From positions 1 through 32,939 of the forward strand of contig PITI01000028.1 in NCBI GenBank assembly GCA_004325065.1: a stretch of DNA of 32,939 bases, read 5' to 3'. Origin of the DNA: Hamiltosporidium magnivora (taxonomy: Eukaryota > Microsporidia > Dubosqiidae). Below, one piece after another: positions 1 to 10,460 of the stretch. Under the pieces are notes generated by a model. It saw only the letters and a list, made by a program, of their open reading frames with translations, was not told where the DNA came from and did no database searches. Numbering within the stretch: the first letter of the stretch is position 1; every line of letters starts with the position of its first letter. Made by a program: the position numbers and the translations under genes.

Positions 1-832
1 AATGCAGAAGAATAGGCTATGTCTTTGCAAAATCAAAAAATAATGTAAAGGTAAACTCATCCAGGTCGAAATTAATACATAAAAATCTCTTCGTTTTGTT
101 AAAACAGTAGACTCGCAAAGTTCGAATTATTTACAAAGAGTCAAGAGTTAATTATACATTTAGGGTAGATTTAGGTCCTCATGAGATATATTTGAATGTT
201 CTTATACTTAAATAACATAGAATGTAACTTTAGAAGCTTTAAATACAGTAAGAATAAAGACATATAGCTAGTCGATAGTACTCAAAAAGACACAAAGATA
301 TTTCATTTAAACCAAAACGAGTTTAATTGTCAAATACACTTCGCCCTATGAGAGATTAAAAAACCGATCGCTAGATGCTATACAAAGATCTGAGATAAAT
401 ACTATACAGACACCTTTAATAAAGATACATATTAAAGAATAAAGTTATTAGCAAAAAAATACTTAAATAAAAAATTATAAATTGCTATAATAGGACATGA
501 GACAAAACATTGACCAAAATATAAAAAAATTGGCGAATATAAAGGATTGTTAAATAAAATGAACAGGTTATATAAGTCGAGAAAATAACTTAGAAAATTT
601 AATCATTATTTAATATTCTTTCTCTATTGTTTTAAAATAAAAAGATTTAAAAACTGTTTAATCTATTAAAAATCCCAATTAAAGAAATAGTCTTGCAACG
701 AAGAATTAAATTCTTTAAATAAATAAATATAAAGTTAAAACAAAAAAATATAACCGTATAATATTTCGTTATCAAATATAAATAAGATATTAAAATTAAT
801 TATTTTTTTAATCAAAATTTGTAGAAAAAACT
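1..832. other. AT-rich non-coding flank, no gene seen
   Basis: Stops are frequent in all frames on both strands. I looked here on the minus strand for a continuation of the large gene ending at 833, in particular a HECT catalytic domain of about 350 residues. No frame stays open long enough and no HECT motif is visible. The first 25 bases share a short, gapped similarity with the integrase relic near 32705, too short to call. Confidence 0.6.
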
Positions 833-3800
833 TCATTCTACCCATCCATATTGCATTAAATAAAACATACTTACCTCATTATTTTTTGATTTATTTAAAG
901 TATAAATGGCAGTATTTTTGTTTCTTTTAACAATTAGTTCGTATGCATTTTGAAACTTAATCATCTTTTTAGTGAAATAATTTAAGTGCTTTCTTAAATC
1001 GTAGCAGAAAAATACAAATTTTAATAATGCTTCTAAAGTATCAAATTCTTTTTCCCGAGCCTTCTCACAATTTTTACTCACCATAAATGAAATAACTGGC
1101 CAAAAATTATTTGACAATATTTCTTGTATCAATTCCTCATTAAAAGCGTATGATTTAATATTTTTATATTCCATACCTATTATTTTACTTATCTCATCTA
1201 ATATTTTTATAAAAATTTCATTTTTAGAGAATATTTTCATATCAAATTTGTTTATCAAAAATTCGTTGAATAAAATATCCATTTTGTAACAAATAATTTT
1301 ACACAAGCAATCCAAATACACTGAAATATTTTTACAGTATTTATATTTGAAATAAATAAAAAGTTCAAATTCCTTTTCCTCTAAATAAAGGTATGGCTTT
1401 TTTTTAAACAACAATAGATTACAATTTGAATCCACTTTTTGCGAAATAATCGATTTATCAGCAGATTTTGACATTTTCAAAATTTGTTTTCTTATATTAA
1501 AATCTTCTGAATAGTCAGATAAATAAGAAATTTTTGAAAAAGAATTATCAAAATGAAAATTATCATATAAATAAAATCGAATAACTTGTAAAGATAAAGA
1601 ATCAAAATGTAAAAAATTATACACCATAAAAACATAAGTCAGAATAGATATTTTTCTATTAATTTCAGGCAATTTAAATTCTGAATATCTTTCTCTAACA
1701 GATTCTATTATTTCACCAATATCTTTAGTATTTTTTTTCTTTAAATAGAAATCCTTTTCTTCAAAAACAAAATTAATAAAATTAAGAAAAGAAACTTTTC
1801 CCAATGCAGTATTCAAACAATATCCGCAAGCAAATAAAAATGAATAATCTAGAACCATGTCTGAACTTACAGTATTTTGATAAATACATTCTCCATTCTT
1901 ACAGTTACATTTGAAAATATCTTTTTCAAAATTCATAAAATAAAAAATTAATTTATCTTGAACTCTTGTCATTTCATTTTCATTTTTATTTTCTTGAAAA
2001 TATTTTCGATTAAAACACTTGAAATCCATACAAGGATAAGCATCAATATTTGCATCTAAATCAGTTTCCACTTTCTCATTAGACAATGAAGATTCTGCCG
2101 TTTCATATGAACTTGAACTACTTATTTGATCTGCAATATTTTTTAAAGATTCATTTGAGGAGCAATTTATCTTAGGATTAATAGATAAAGAATTTGGCGA
2201 CTTTGTGTTTTTATTATCTTCAAGTCCATAGTTGAAACCTTCTAAATGATTTCTTACTGACTGATCAATATTCCTTTTTTTAATAGTTTTAAAGAGTTCT
2301 TCTTTATAGTTTATAAGAGTTTCTTTATTTGAGTGATAAAACATGAAATATTTAATTTCTAAGTTAGTATTACATTTTAAAAACCAATATAAACTTTCTA
2401 TAATAAAACTTGGATTGTCATTATGCAGTTTTCTATTATTTTTTCTCAATTTTTTTTCATTGATTATATCTTTGGTCAATGATACTTCATTTGGATCTAA
2501 AAAATTTATAAAAAAATGTGATAATAAATTTTTATAATCGATTTTTTTTTCTACGGTAAAATTTAATTTTGTTATTTTAAATCGTGATTTATAATATTTA
2601 AACGAATTATAGGGATTTTTTGATGATTTTGGATTTTCTTTTGAGAATGAATCTAGTTCCAAATTAAAATCAAAAACAAAATCTAAATACGTCTTAAAAT
2701 CAAGTTTTTTAGTCTCAACACCACTTATTAAATTACAAAAAATATATGTAAGATCTGTTTTTTTCAAGTAAGCCGGTAAACATGGAATATCTTCAAATAA
2801 ATCACCAAAGAAATGTGGAAAGTAGGAATGAAAAACTGTTCGAGACGAGAATTTTTTTACTTGGTATAAAATTATTAGCATTTCATTTACTATAAAACTA
2901 GAATATTTGTTATATTTTTCTGTTAAGTCAAAATCTGTATTTTTCATAAAAAAAATATTTTGTAAAATTCCAAGAATTCCATTTTCTATAAATAAATTTG
3001 CCAACTGCTTTTTCAAACTATTTTCATCCATTTTAAAAATTTTTAGACACATTTTACAACAACACGGTTTTGATTTAAGTATTTTATAAATTAATTTTAA
3101 AATAATTAAAATATTGTTCTTGGTAATTCCATCAAACTTTTTTTCATTTAAATCTTTAATTTCTATAGGCACATCTCTTTTACATTCTTTTTTTACATCT
3201 AAAGGTTCAATTTTCTTATTTTCACTTGTTTTTTTACATGGCAATTCAAAAGAAATTTTACTGCAAACCTCATTTTTTATTTCTTCAAATGAAATATCTC
3301 CTCTGTTATTCATAATACTATCAATTAAATTTTGAAGTATCACCAATATAATTTCAACTATTTGATATTGTAGACACCTGTCTTGACAATAAATTATTCT
3401 CGTTAAAAAAAGTTCCCCATAATAATTTAAGTGCCACTCAAACTGATTTAAATTCGTTAAAATGTTTATTTCACTTTGTTGTAAAATAAATGTAAAAAAA
3501 TGGTTTAAAATATATTTTTTTGGAATAAATCTGACCAAATTAGGCATCAAGTGAAACATTCTAGTCAGATACAACAAAATATTCATATTTTTTGATTCTA
3601 AAGCTTTATAAAATAATAATCTAACAATATATTTCTTGTCTTCCATATTTATATTACCTGATAAATCTAAATAATCACAAAATTTTGAGAATTTTTTACT
3701 TTCCCCTTTATTATTTATATTCATAAAACATCTTTTAAATAACATTTCTTTATAAGAATCATCTTTACTACTGTAAAGTAAAAATAAAAAATATTTTTTG

Positions 3801-6800
3801 TTAAATTCATTATCAAAAATAAAGAAATTTAAAAGAATAAATACTTTTTTAAAAAAATCATTCGATATATTTTCATCTCCAATTATAGAAATAAGATTAT
3901 TAAAATTAATTTGTGAAAAAATTTCTTCTTTGGTAAATAATTTGTATCTTTCTGAAATACACAAAATGGAAATATAAAAATCACAATAATCATCATAACT
4001 CACATTATTTTTATCGTTTATATTTGAAATTTGTTTATTGGAAATGGTTTTAATAAAAGAATTTAATATTACTTTTTCAACATTCATTAAATATTTCTGA
4101 CATGAAATTATTAATAAATTTGTAGCTATCATATCAAAAAATCCTTCACAATCAAATAATTGAGGGTCAAATTCAGTTAAAAAAATTATTTGATAAATCA
4201 TTAAAAATACAATTTTACTTTTGTACTGAGCTTTTGATATAAAATAAAAGCAATTTACATGAAATAAATCATAATAAAAATTAAATTGAAGTTCATCTTC
4301 ATCTTTATAACCTACTAAATAATCAATACACGCATATATTCTTGTATTCAATGTGTTATTAAAGAATGATTTTAAGAAGAAAGAATCCGGTAAAAAATCT
4401 TTGAAACCTTGAAGCGAAGAATAGTATTTATATTTTTTTAAAAATTTTGATAAAACTAAAAATGTATGAATAGAAGTTTTATCAAAATATTTTGCAAAGT
4501 ATAAAACTATTTTATAAGATATTTCGTCTTTGATTTTATCAGAAAAATATTTTTCATTTATGTAATTTCGATATATTTTAAGAATATATTCAGTTGCCTT
4601 TTCTAAATCATCATTTTTATCTTTAAAGTTTGAAATATCTTTCTTAAGAACACTGAATAAATTATTAAAAAAAATTATAAGTTGATCCTTAATAAAGTTT
4701 ATATCTGTACATTTTAAATATTCTAAAACTAATGACATAATATCACAAATATAGAAATCTGAATCTGAAAGCATAGAAGATATTTCCTCAAAAACAAGGT
4801 TTTCGGAAGATTTGCTACCGCTTTCTATAGGATAACTTTTAAACTTACGAATAAAATCCAAAGTTCGTAGATAAGAAAGTTCATGGGATTTTTCAAAAAT
4901 AGATTGTTTATATTCTTCATCTTCTAAATTCGAATTCCCGGGTTTTTGTTCTGTTGGTGGGTTTTTTGGTTTCCTTAGATAATCATGTTTCCTATAAAAT
5001 CTTGAAATAAATTTTAAATAGGTTTTAAAAAATCCTAAATATATTTTGCATCTCTCTTTGGTAAATAAATTTCCATCTTTGTTTAAAATTTCGAAAAAAT
5101 CGGTAAATCTTAGAATTCTACAAAATATTTCAATTGCATCCACGTCAAAAGTACATGAAAATGTTTTTTGATTGTGTATTTTTTCAAAAAGAATTATTTT
5201 CCTTTCGATTTCTAAAAAAATAGATTCTAAAATTAAATAATTGTTATATTTGTTTGAAATATGTGAATCTATTGCCTCTAAAACACGGATATTTATTTTT
5301 TTATCGAATGAAAAATATGAAGACATCAAATCGAATATATCCATGTAAATCGAATCAATTTTTACAGCTTTGTCATCAATAAAATTTATATAATTCGAAT
5401 ACAAAAATTCGTAAAATGTTGAAAATTTTGAGTTAAATTCGTGGAAAATTAATCTTTCTGATTCTGTAAATATTGAATTCACAGAAGAAAAGTATTTTTT
5501 TTTGATTCCATAATAATTTAAAGATCTTTGGTTGTAAATAAAATATTTTCTTTCATTTACTAAAGCAATTTCAATAAGCTTTTTTATGGTCAAACACCAT
5601 ATATCTTGGTTGAAATAATTTTTAAAAATCCATAAAATTTCACTATTAAAAATTTCAGAATATTTTTCCCAGAGTATAATAAATGGAAAATCAGTGCAAG
5701 TAAATACATCAAACATAATATGAATGCACTTAACATAAATCTCAGGAACATTTCTAAGTTCCAAAATACATTTAGTAAAAATTTCGTAATGTTTTAGTAA
5801 ATATTGTTTTCGAATAACAAAATATTCATTAAAAAACGTTGTGAATTCCTGATAAATTGCTATATCATTCAGATTTTGATTATCTAAAAATTTAAAAAGT
5901 TCTATAAATGAAAACTTAACTGTATCATTGAAAAAACGGATATTATTTTTGTAAAATATTTTTAAAAAATTAATAATTTCTAATTTATAAGCTTCATCAA
6001 ACGAAATATTTTTAAAAATTATATGAATGGTATTAAAAAGAGAATTATACTGTTGATTATGTACATCGAGTATTGGCGTTTTCAATGCATGATTATGAAA
6101 ATTAAATTCATTGTAAAATAAGACAATAATTTCTTTAAATAAATTATCCTCGCCTTGAAATTGAAATTCATGGAATTTAAAAATGCTAAAAATTAAATTT
6201 AAAAAATTTTCTTTTGTTTGTTTTTCTTCCGACGAATTTTGCATTTTAGTAATAAAATTAACAAATTTCATTTTTCCGTTGTCTGATTCTTTAATAAAAT
6301 TAAATACAAAAATAATCTTTTCTGTTAACGAGTTTGATGATTTTTTATTAACGAAATCCAAAAGCTCTTTATCATAAATTCTTAGACAAATTTTATTTTC
6401 TGAGACAAAAAACTGACTCATAAAAAAAAATTCTAATATTTGAATTGACAAATCTCTAATTAAAGTATCCTCTTTATAATAAGTTTGTATTATTTCAGTC
6501 AACGAATATACGTCAACTGTGTAGTACGCGTCATTAGAAGGTTTAAATTTATTTGGGAGAATTTTCAAAGCCAACGAAATTCCATATAAAAGTGAAGAAA
6601 TAAAATTTTTTTTGTCGTTTAAAAATACTTGTATTTTACAAAATAAAATCACTTTCATTGCCTTTTCTTTGTCAAGTTTAATGATATAAGGAACATAGGT
6701 ATCAAAATATGTATCAAGATTCAATTCAGTATTTATATGTTTTTTCATATTTTTATATTCTTCTGGTATTTCTAGACTTGTGATATAATTTTTATCCGTT

Positions 6801-7306
6801 AAATATTTGAAATACGAAAATTTAACTTCAGTAAAAAATAAATCCAAATTAAAATTATTTGCCACGTAATTTTTATCAGAAAGACTGGGAAAATCGGAAT
6901 ATCGAAAATTTAAAAGTTCCAAAGCTGATTTACTCACTTCCGTGTCAAATGAATTGACAAGTCTAAAAATTATTCTATTTGGATTATATAAATGTAAATT
7001 ATATGAACTTAAAAGCATCGCGCAAATCGAATAAAGAACAAATAATATTTTGGTTTTATTGTTTTTTTGAAAGTTTCTATTTTGTATTTCGTTTGTAAAA
7101 TATGCGTCAGATGAATCTTCTGTACTTTTCTCTAAACATTTTATTATCGATAAATAATCAGAAACAGATCTTCTTTTTAACTTTAATTTTTTCAAAGATT
7201 CCAAGTTTTTTTCTGTTAAAATATAACCTTTAGTATATATCATGCTAATGTCTTTTTTGAAATTCGATAGGTCAGTTACATCCGATATAATACTTGTGTT
7301 AGACAT
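833..7306 (-). CDS. Giant helical protein, TOM1/HUWE1-like N-terminal arm, no HECT domain seen
   Basis: A single open frame of 2157 residues. The start is the ATG at 7306: the frame runs 10 codons further upstream, but only to a TTG, and CCCC sits just before the ATG. The protein is rich in Phe, Ile, Asn and Lys and looks like an alpha-solenoid, with no signal peptide. Residues about 86-150 (an HLYN motif followed by a helix reading EVSKSALELLNF) and 218-300 (an I-L-F-C-K-I helix, then a helical pair ending IRDLSIQILEFF) resemble the DUF908-type arm of TOM1/HUWE1/UPL HECT ligases. A Ser/Asp/Glu-rich linker lies at about 1715-1756, recalling the acidic linker of TOM1. A Cys cluster (CxC-x4-C ... 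C-x2-C) lies at about 1800-1830. In that family a catalytic HECT domain would follow; here the protein stops near where it should begin. The coding call is firm, the family is inference. Other large HEAT-type proteins (Nup192, Not1, Mon2) are alternatives. Confidence 0.88.
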   Translation of the reverse strand: MSNTSIISDVTDLSNFKKDISMIYTKGYILTEKNLESLKKLKLKRRSVSDYLSIIKCLEKSTEDSSDAYFTNEIQNRNFQKNNKTKILFVLYSICAMLLSSYNLHLYNPNRIIFRLVNSFDTEVSKSALELLNFRYSDFPSLSDKNYVANNFNLDLFFTEVKFSYFKYLTDKNYITSLEIPEEYKNMKKHINTELNLDTYFDTYVPYIIKLDKEKAMKVILFCKIQVFLNDKKNFISSLLYGISLALKILPNKFKPSNDAYYTVDVYSLTEIIQTYYKEDTLIRDLSIQILEFFFMSQFFVSENKICLRIYDKELLDFVNKKSSNSLTEKIIFVFNFIKESDNGKMKFVNFITKMQNSSEEKQTKENFLNLIFSIFKFHEFQFQGEDNLFKEIIVLFYNEFNFHNHALKTPILDVHNQQYNSLFNTIHIIFKNISFDEAYKLEIINFLKIFYKNNIRFFNDTVKFSFIELFKFLDNQNLNDIAIYQEFTTFFNEYFVIRKQYLLKHYEIFTKCILELRNVPEIYVKCIHIMFDVFTCTDFPFIILWEKYSEIFNSEILWIFKNYFNQDIWCLTIKKLIEIALVNERKYFIYNQRSLNYYGIKKKYFSSVNSIFTESERLIFHEFNSKFSTFYEFLYSNYINFIDDKAVKIDSIYMDIFDLMSSYFSFDKKINIRVLEAIDSHISNKYNNYLILESIFLEIERKIILFEKIHNQKTFSCTFDVDAIEIFCRILRFTDFFEILNKDGNLFTKERCKIYLGFFKTYLKFISRFYRKHDYLRKPKNPPTEQKPGNSNLEDEEYKQSIFEKSHELSYLRTLDFIRKFKSYPIESGSKSSENLVFEEISSMLSDSDFYICDIMSLVLEYLKCTDINFIKDQLIIFFNNLFSVLKKDISNFKDKNDDLEKATEYILKIYRNYINEKYFSDKIKDEISYKIVLYFAKYFDKTSIHTFLVLSKFLKKYKYYSSLQGFKDFLPDSFFLKSFFNNTLNTRIYACIDYLVGYKDEDELQFNFYYDLFHVNCFYFISKAQYKSKIVFLMIYQIIFLTEFDPQLFDCEGFFDMIATNLLIISCQKYLMNVEKVILNSFIKTISNKQISNINDKNNVSYDDYCDFYISILCISERYKLFTKEEIFSQINFNNLISIIGDENISNDFFKKVFILLNFFIFDNEFNKKYFLFLLYSSKDDSYKEMLFKRCFMNINNKGESKKFSKFCDYLDLSGNINMEDKKYIVRLLFYKALESKNMNILLYLTRMFHLMPNLVRFIPKKYILNHFFTFILQQSEINILTNLNQFEWHLNYYGELFLTRIIYCQDRCLQYQIVEIILVILQNLIDSIMNNRGDISFEEIKNEVCSKISFELPCKKTSENKKIEPLDVKKECKRDVPIEIKDLNEKKFDGITKNNILIILKLIYKILKSKPCCCKMCLKIFKMDENSLKKQLANLFIENGILGILQNIFFMKNTDFDLTEKYNKYSSFIVNEMLIILYQVKKFSSRTVFHSYFPHFFGDLFEDIPCLPAYLKKTDLTYIFCNLISGVETKKLDFKTYLDFVFDFNLELDSFSKENPKSSKNPYNSFKYYKSRFKITKLNFTVEKKIDYKNLLSHFFINFLDPNEVSLTKDIINEKKLRKNNRKLHNDNPSFIIESLYWFLKCNTNLEIKYFMFYHSNKETLINYKEELFKTIKKRNIDQSVRNHLEGFNYGLEDNKNTKSPNSLSINPKINCSSNESLKNIADQISSSSSYETAESSLSNEKVETDLDANIDAYPCMDFKCFNRKYFQENKNENEMTRVQDKLIFYFMNFEKDIFKCNCKNGECIYQNTVSSDMVLDYSFLFACGYCLNTALGKVSFLNFINFVFEEKDFYLKKKNTKDIGEIIESVRERYSEFKLPEINRKISILTYVFMVYNFLHFDSLSLQVIRFYLYDNFHFDNSFSKISYLSDYSEDFNIRKQILKMSKSADKSIISQKVDSNCNLLLFKKKPYLYLEEKEFELFIYFKYKYCKNISVYLDCLCKIICYKMDILFNEFLINKFDMKIFSKNEIFIKILDEISKIIGMEYKNIKSYAFNEELIQEILSNNFWPVISFMVSKNCEKAREKEFDTLEALLKFVFFCYDLRKHLNYFTKKMIKFQNAYELIVKRNKNTAIYTLNKSKNNEVSMFYLMQYGWVE
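869..874 (-). other. Candidate 5' splice site (GTAAGT) near the end of the giant gene
   Basis: Read on the coding strand, the gene reaches AAT-GAG and then GTAAGTATG, a perfect copy of the usual microsporidian 5' splice site, in phase 0. Only 12 more codons follow before the TGA at 833-835. No convincing branch site and 3' splice site leading back into coding sequence was found in the remaining 868 bases. It may be a chance hexamer. Confidence 0.25.
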
Positions 7307-7308
7307 AA

Positions 7309-7312
7309 GGGG
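7309..7312 (-). promoter_or_regulatory. CCC-type start-site motif of the giant gene
   Basis: On the coding strand CCCC is followed by TT and then the ATG at 7306. CCC or GGG motifs a few bases before the start codon are an established signature of microsporidian genes, linked to transcription starting very close to the coding region. The motif decides between the TTG at 7336 and the ATG at 7306 in favour of the ATG. It also supports a microsporidian origin. Confidence 0.6.
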
Positions 7313-7336
7313 TTGAAAATAAAATATTATTAGCAA

Positions 7337-8320
7337 AAAAAAAGAAAATTCTTTTATTCTAAAAATATAGTATTAAATAATCCAAGAAGATAGTTTTATA
7401 ACGACTGCAGCAAAGGAACGTAAATTTTTTAATATTTTTGCATTGAAAATGCTTTGTTTGATTTAAGAAGATAATAGATAATATAAAATATTTAGTTGAT
7501 AAATTAAAAAAACTATGTAAATTAACTAAATTAAATATAATTTGGATAAAATTTGAAAAAAAAATAAATAGCAAGAGATTAAGATTTTTTTATTGCGAAG
7601 ATTTTATAAAATAAAAAAATAGTAATAAACAATACTGATTGCTAATAAATGATTCTTTATTAGAAAAAACCTCTCGAAAAAAATTAAATGAAGTTGGGCT
7701 TTGAAATTTATATGAACCAAGGAAAACATAAAAGTATACTCGAAAACAATAATGTCTTCTAAAATACACATAATAGAATTTATTCTTGTATTTAAACATA
7801 TTAAACATTTTGTAAAAATATATCTATTGAGTATTACTTATCTTTCTAAGAAAAGCAAAAATATTAATAAATTGTGCTAATATTGATTTTTTACGAATAA
7901 AGTTCTTCTAGAATTTATTCTATCATTCTATTGGAAACCAAAATATAAACTCTTTTTCTGATGATGTTTGAATTTATAATATTATGAGAATTGAATTTTA
8001 AATTTTATTTTTTTTGAAAAAACTCAAGTAGAGATTTCTTATAATAATATATTCGTGCTCCAAAGTTGTCGAAATATTCTTAAAAATTTGATAAGTATTA
8101 AAAGCATACTATTATAAAAATCCCCAAGTTTACACGACAGTGGCAAGTGTTATATTAGTTTCATGCCATTATTGCAGTTCTAGGTTTAAGATAACTACTA
8201 GCTATTCCAATATCCAACGGCATTCTCTTATGATATTTACCTCGTAAAAATTTTCAAATAAAACCTATTCGAATCTAATTAATCAGCGAGACAGTTATCG
8301 AAAGTCGTTAATTTCAGTTA
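7337..8320. other. AT-rich intergenic region, no gene seen
   Basis: Two open frames of about 70 codons on the minus strand (7359-7574 and 7590-7808) are dominated by Phe, Tyr, Ile and Lys. They show no motif and look like chance frames in AT-rich DNA. This region should hold the promoter of the giant gene at its left edge, but nothing beyond the CCCC motif stands out. Confidence 0.6.
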
Positions 8321-8324
8321 TATT

Positions 8325-8600
8325 GAGGTTGATTGTAGGGTTAACCTCACCCTGGGCTCCCTCAAGGGTACTAGCACCCCCATCTACTGTTCAATTTCTA
8401 AACATAATAAACTCTTAGTTAGATATATCTGGGCGACTAATATAAGTCCAACTAGAACACACAAAATCATAACATTTGGGATAATCTACCACTTGGCTTT
8501 CTTGGATTTAAGGGATTTATGTTAAATCCTTAAGCCCTAAGTCTTCAAACTCAAGTGATCAAGCCTAGGTTTCCATGTCTTTCCCAGAAATAATCTACAT
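8325..8600. other. GC-richer island in AT-rich intergenic DNA
   Basis: About 275 bases with many G/C runs (for example GGGTTAACCTCACCCTGGGC at 8338-8357 and several CCC and GGG runs) inside otherwise very AT-rich DNA. An 8-base inverted repeat, GGATTTAA at 8504-8511 and TTAAATCC at 8522-8529, lies within it. No tRNA, 5S rRNA or protein match was recognised in either direction. The composition shift suggests inserted or formerly functional DNA; what it was is unknown. Confidence 0.35.
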
Positions 8601-8828
8601 GTTAGGCTACACTCTGTAGTCTACTTACATAAAAAACTATAAAATGGATTGTATAAATGGTTTTGTCATTTCAAAGAACTTCTTCTTTTTATGTAACCTT
8701 TTTTGAAATAACCCAAAAACATATTGTGGGTTTATTCTCAACAAAAATCCAATCAAATATTTCATATATTAATTTTCTTATTCGTTGCCAGAAAGATAGG
8801 ATTATATTGTTATATTCTCCTTCCACCA

Positions 8829-9086
8829 AAATTTACAACCATAGATAATTTTTATTATGAATTTTCAATACAAAATGGAGAGAGAATAGTTACATCAAAA
8901 GCCATATGTTTGGTAACGAGTGCGTACAATTTGTCTGAAAATCATTACTCCATTATGATAGAATATAACGCACACCGGATCTATAGGTCATTCGCTATAA
9001 TCCCGAATTTCAACGGATTAGAAGAAACAAATGGGAAACTTATTTGTGCATACTCGACACTGGGAGGTAAAAGAGAAATAGACTAA
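8829..9086 (+). pseudogene. Open coding-like stretch, possibly a Ty3-type RNase H remnant
   Basis: This is the better half of an open frame running from 8724 with no ATG near its start (8724 is a TTG). Unlike neighbouring chance frames it uses many Glu, Gly, Ala and Ser codons. The segment AICLVTSAYNLSENHYSI (8898-8951) resembles the RNase H block of Ty3/gypsy polyproteins, whose usual form is I-x-Y-x-S-R-x-L-N-x-x-E-x-x-Y-S. The catalytic residues before it are not clear, and the sequence after it (FNGLEETNGKLICAYSTLGG) does not fit that family. With no start and no upstream domain, a degraded element is more likely than a working gene. The family call is speculative. Confidence 0.22.
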
Positions 9087-10208
9087 TTAAAAAGTAAGTA
9101 AATATTTTAAATACAATAGAAATCAATTCGGTGTTAAAGATTTTTTTTAACAGCAATCATATATATTTTTTATTTTTTTATACAAAAGAAATAGCAAAAA
9201 ATGTAGCAAGATCTATTAAATAGAAGATATATTTGAGATTTGCTCTAATTATTTGTTACGACCTAGGTTTAAATTTACTTGTAGAAATGATAATGGCTTC
9301 AAATGCCCATCTGGTAATTCAGATCTGCAAATATTTTTAGTGTATTTTATTTTATCAGATGTTTTCCTTTATATAGACTGACAGTACCTAAATCGGAAAT
9401 GAAACCTCGAGAAAATTTATGAACATAAATGAATTTTATAGTAGGAGACTCTTGTAAAATCACACTCATTTTGAATTTAAGCATTTTTCCAGCAACATAT
9501 CACTGTATTTAAATTTGACAGTTCTAATTTAACTTCAAAATTAGGGTTCAGAATTACCAGAAAAGAAATTTAAACTCAATTAGTATTTATTCGATTCCTC
9601 TCTTACTTCTCGATGTCGAGGAGGAACAAATATAATTTATATATAGGTGTCTTTTAATCTGTTTTAACTCGGAATTATCGGGAATCGTATTATGATTTAA
9701 TGTGGTTTCTTTCCAACTAAAATAACAACAATAATTTATATTCATTTTATACATTCATTGCCTACTAGATAGTTTTAAATTTGGCTATCTCTTTCCACCT
9801 AAAGAATTTTGAAAAACGTTAATATTCGCTACATAATCAAAGCATGAAAAACAAAAGTAAAAATTCATTTTCAAATTATCTAAAACTCTTATTGCAACCT
9901 CTATTAAAATGTGATATATTTTTCCACTTTAGAATGAGATTTATTGAAATGAGCAAGCCATTTTTAAAAATTCTTCAGAATTAAAACAATCTATATTTTG
10001 ACAAAATATTCTAGAATATGAGTAAAATTAAGGCGGTAGTGTGTATATCTTTGCAATTGTAAATTGGGATCGTTTATGTGACAGTAAGGCTGTGTAAAAA
10101 GACACCTTCTAACGCAATTCATTACTTTTTACTCAGAAAGGAGAAGATTCTTCTCAATAAAAAATATTTTTTAAATTGATGCAATTATGACAATTTGCTT
10201 CAAAATTT
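9087..10208. other. Intergenic region with no supported gene
   Basis: No open frame of note. A short stretch at 9241-9335 on the plus strand reads with Cys residues and FKCPSG, faintly like the zinc ribbon of IS1595/Merlin-type transposases, but it is too weak to annotate. A 15-base near-perfect inverted repeat, GAGAAGA-T-TCTTCTC, is at 10141-10155. Confidence 0.5.
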
Positions 10209-10460
10209 TTAACGGCTAAACCAGCGATCAGCAATAAAGTACGGTGCCTCGTTTTCTCCGCTTTCTTTAATTAGCTTACGAAATTGACGAGGATTTCGTG
10301 CATGTGATTTGTTATGGTAGATACTTGATATGATTTTTTTTAAAACTTTCGACGTTTCAAGCCTTTTAATCATAATTACCGTTGATGAGTACTGTAATAT
10401 ACCTTACGATTTTGTATCACGGCATTTTTCTACCAATTTTAATACAAGCGTATCGACATC
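10209..10460 (-). pseudogene. Unidentified coding-like relic
   Basis: On the minus strand one frame runs 83 codons with a single TAA (10404-10406). Its composition is protein-like: before the TAA it contains DTLVLKLVEKCRDTKS, and after it HARNPRQFRKLIKESGENE and then APYFIADRWFSR before the TAA at 10209-10211. An ATG at 10373 would give a 54-residue protein. The basic, helical character recalls DNA-binding N-termini of transposases, but I recognise no family. A decayed fragment is more likely than a gene because of the internal stop and the isolated position. Confidence 0.3.

Noticed and set aside
1..30. A gapped match of TGCAGAAGAA ... ATGTCTTT to the integrase relic near 32707
   Set aside because: Only about 20 matching bases with unequal spacing. 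The sequence after it does not continue as integrase in any frame, so a second copy at the left edge is not supported.
2343..6377. Several plus-strand frames of 60-73 codons inside the giant gene
   Set aside because: They are antisense shadows of the minus-strand coding region.
7304..7336. Start of the giant gene at 7336
   Set aside because: The codon there is TTG; the in-frame ATG at 7306 has a CCCC motif directly before it.
9241..9335. Zinc-ribbon-like IS1595/Merlin transposase fragment on the plus strand
   Set aside because: The cysteine spacing is incomplete and no DDE catalytic region follows.
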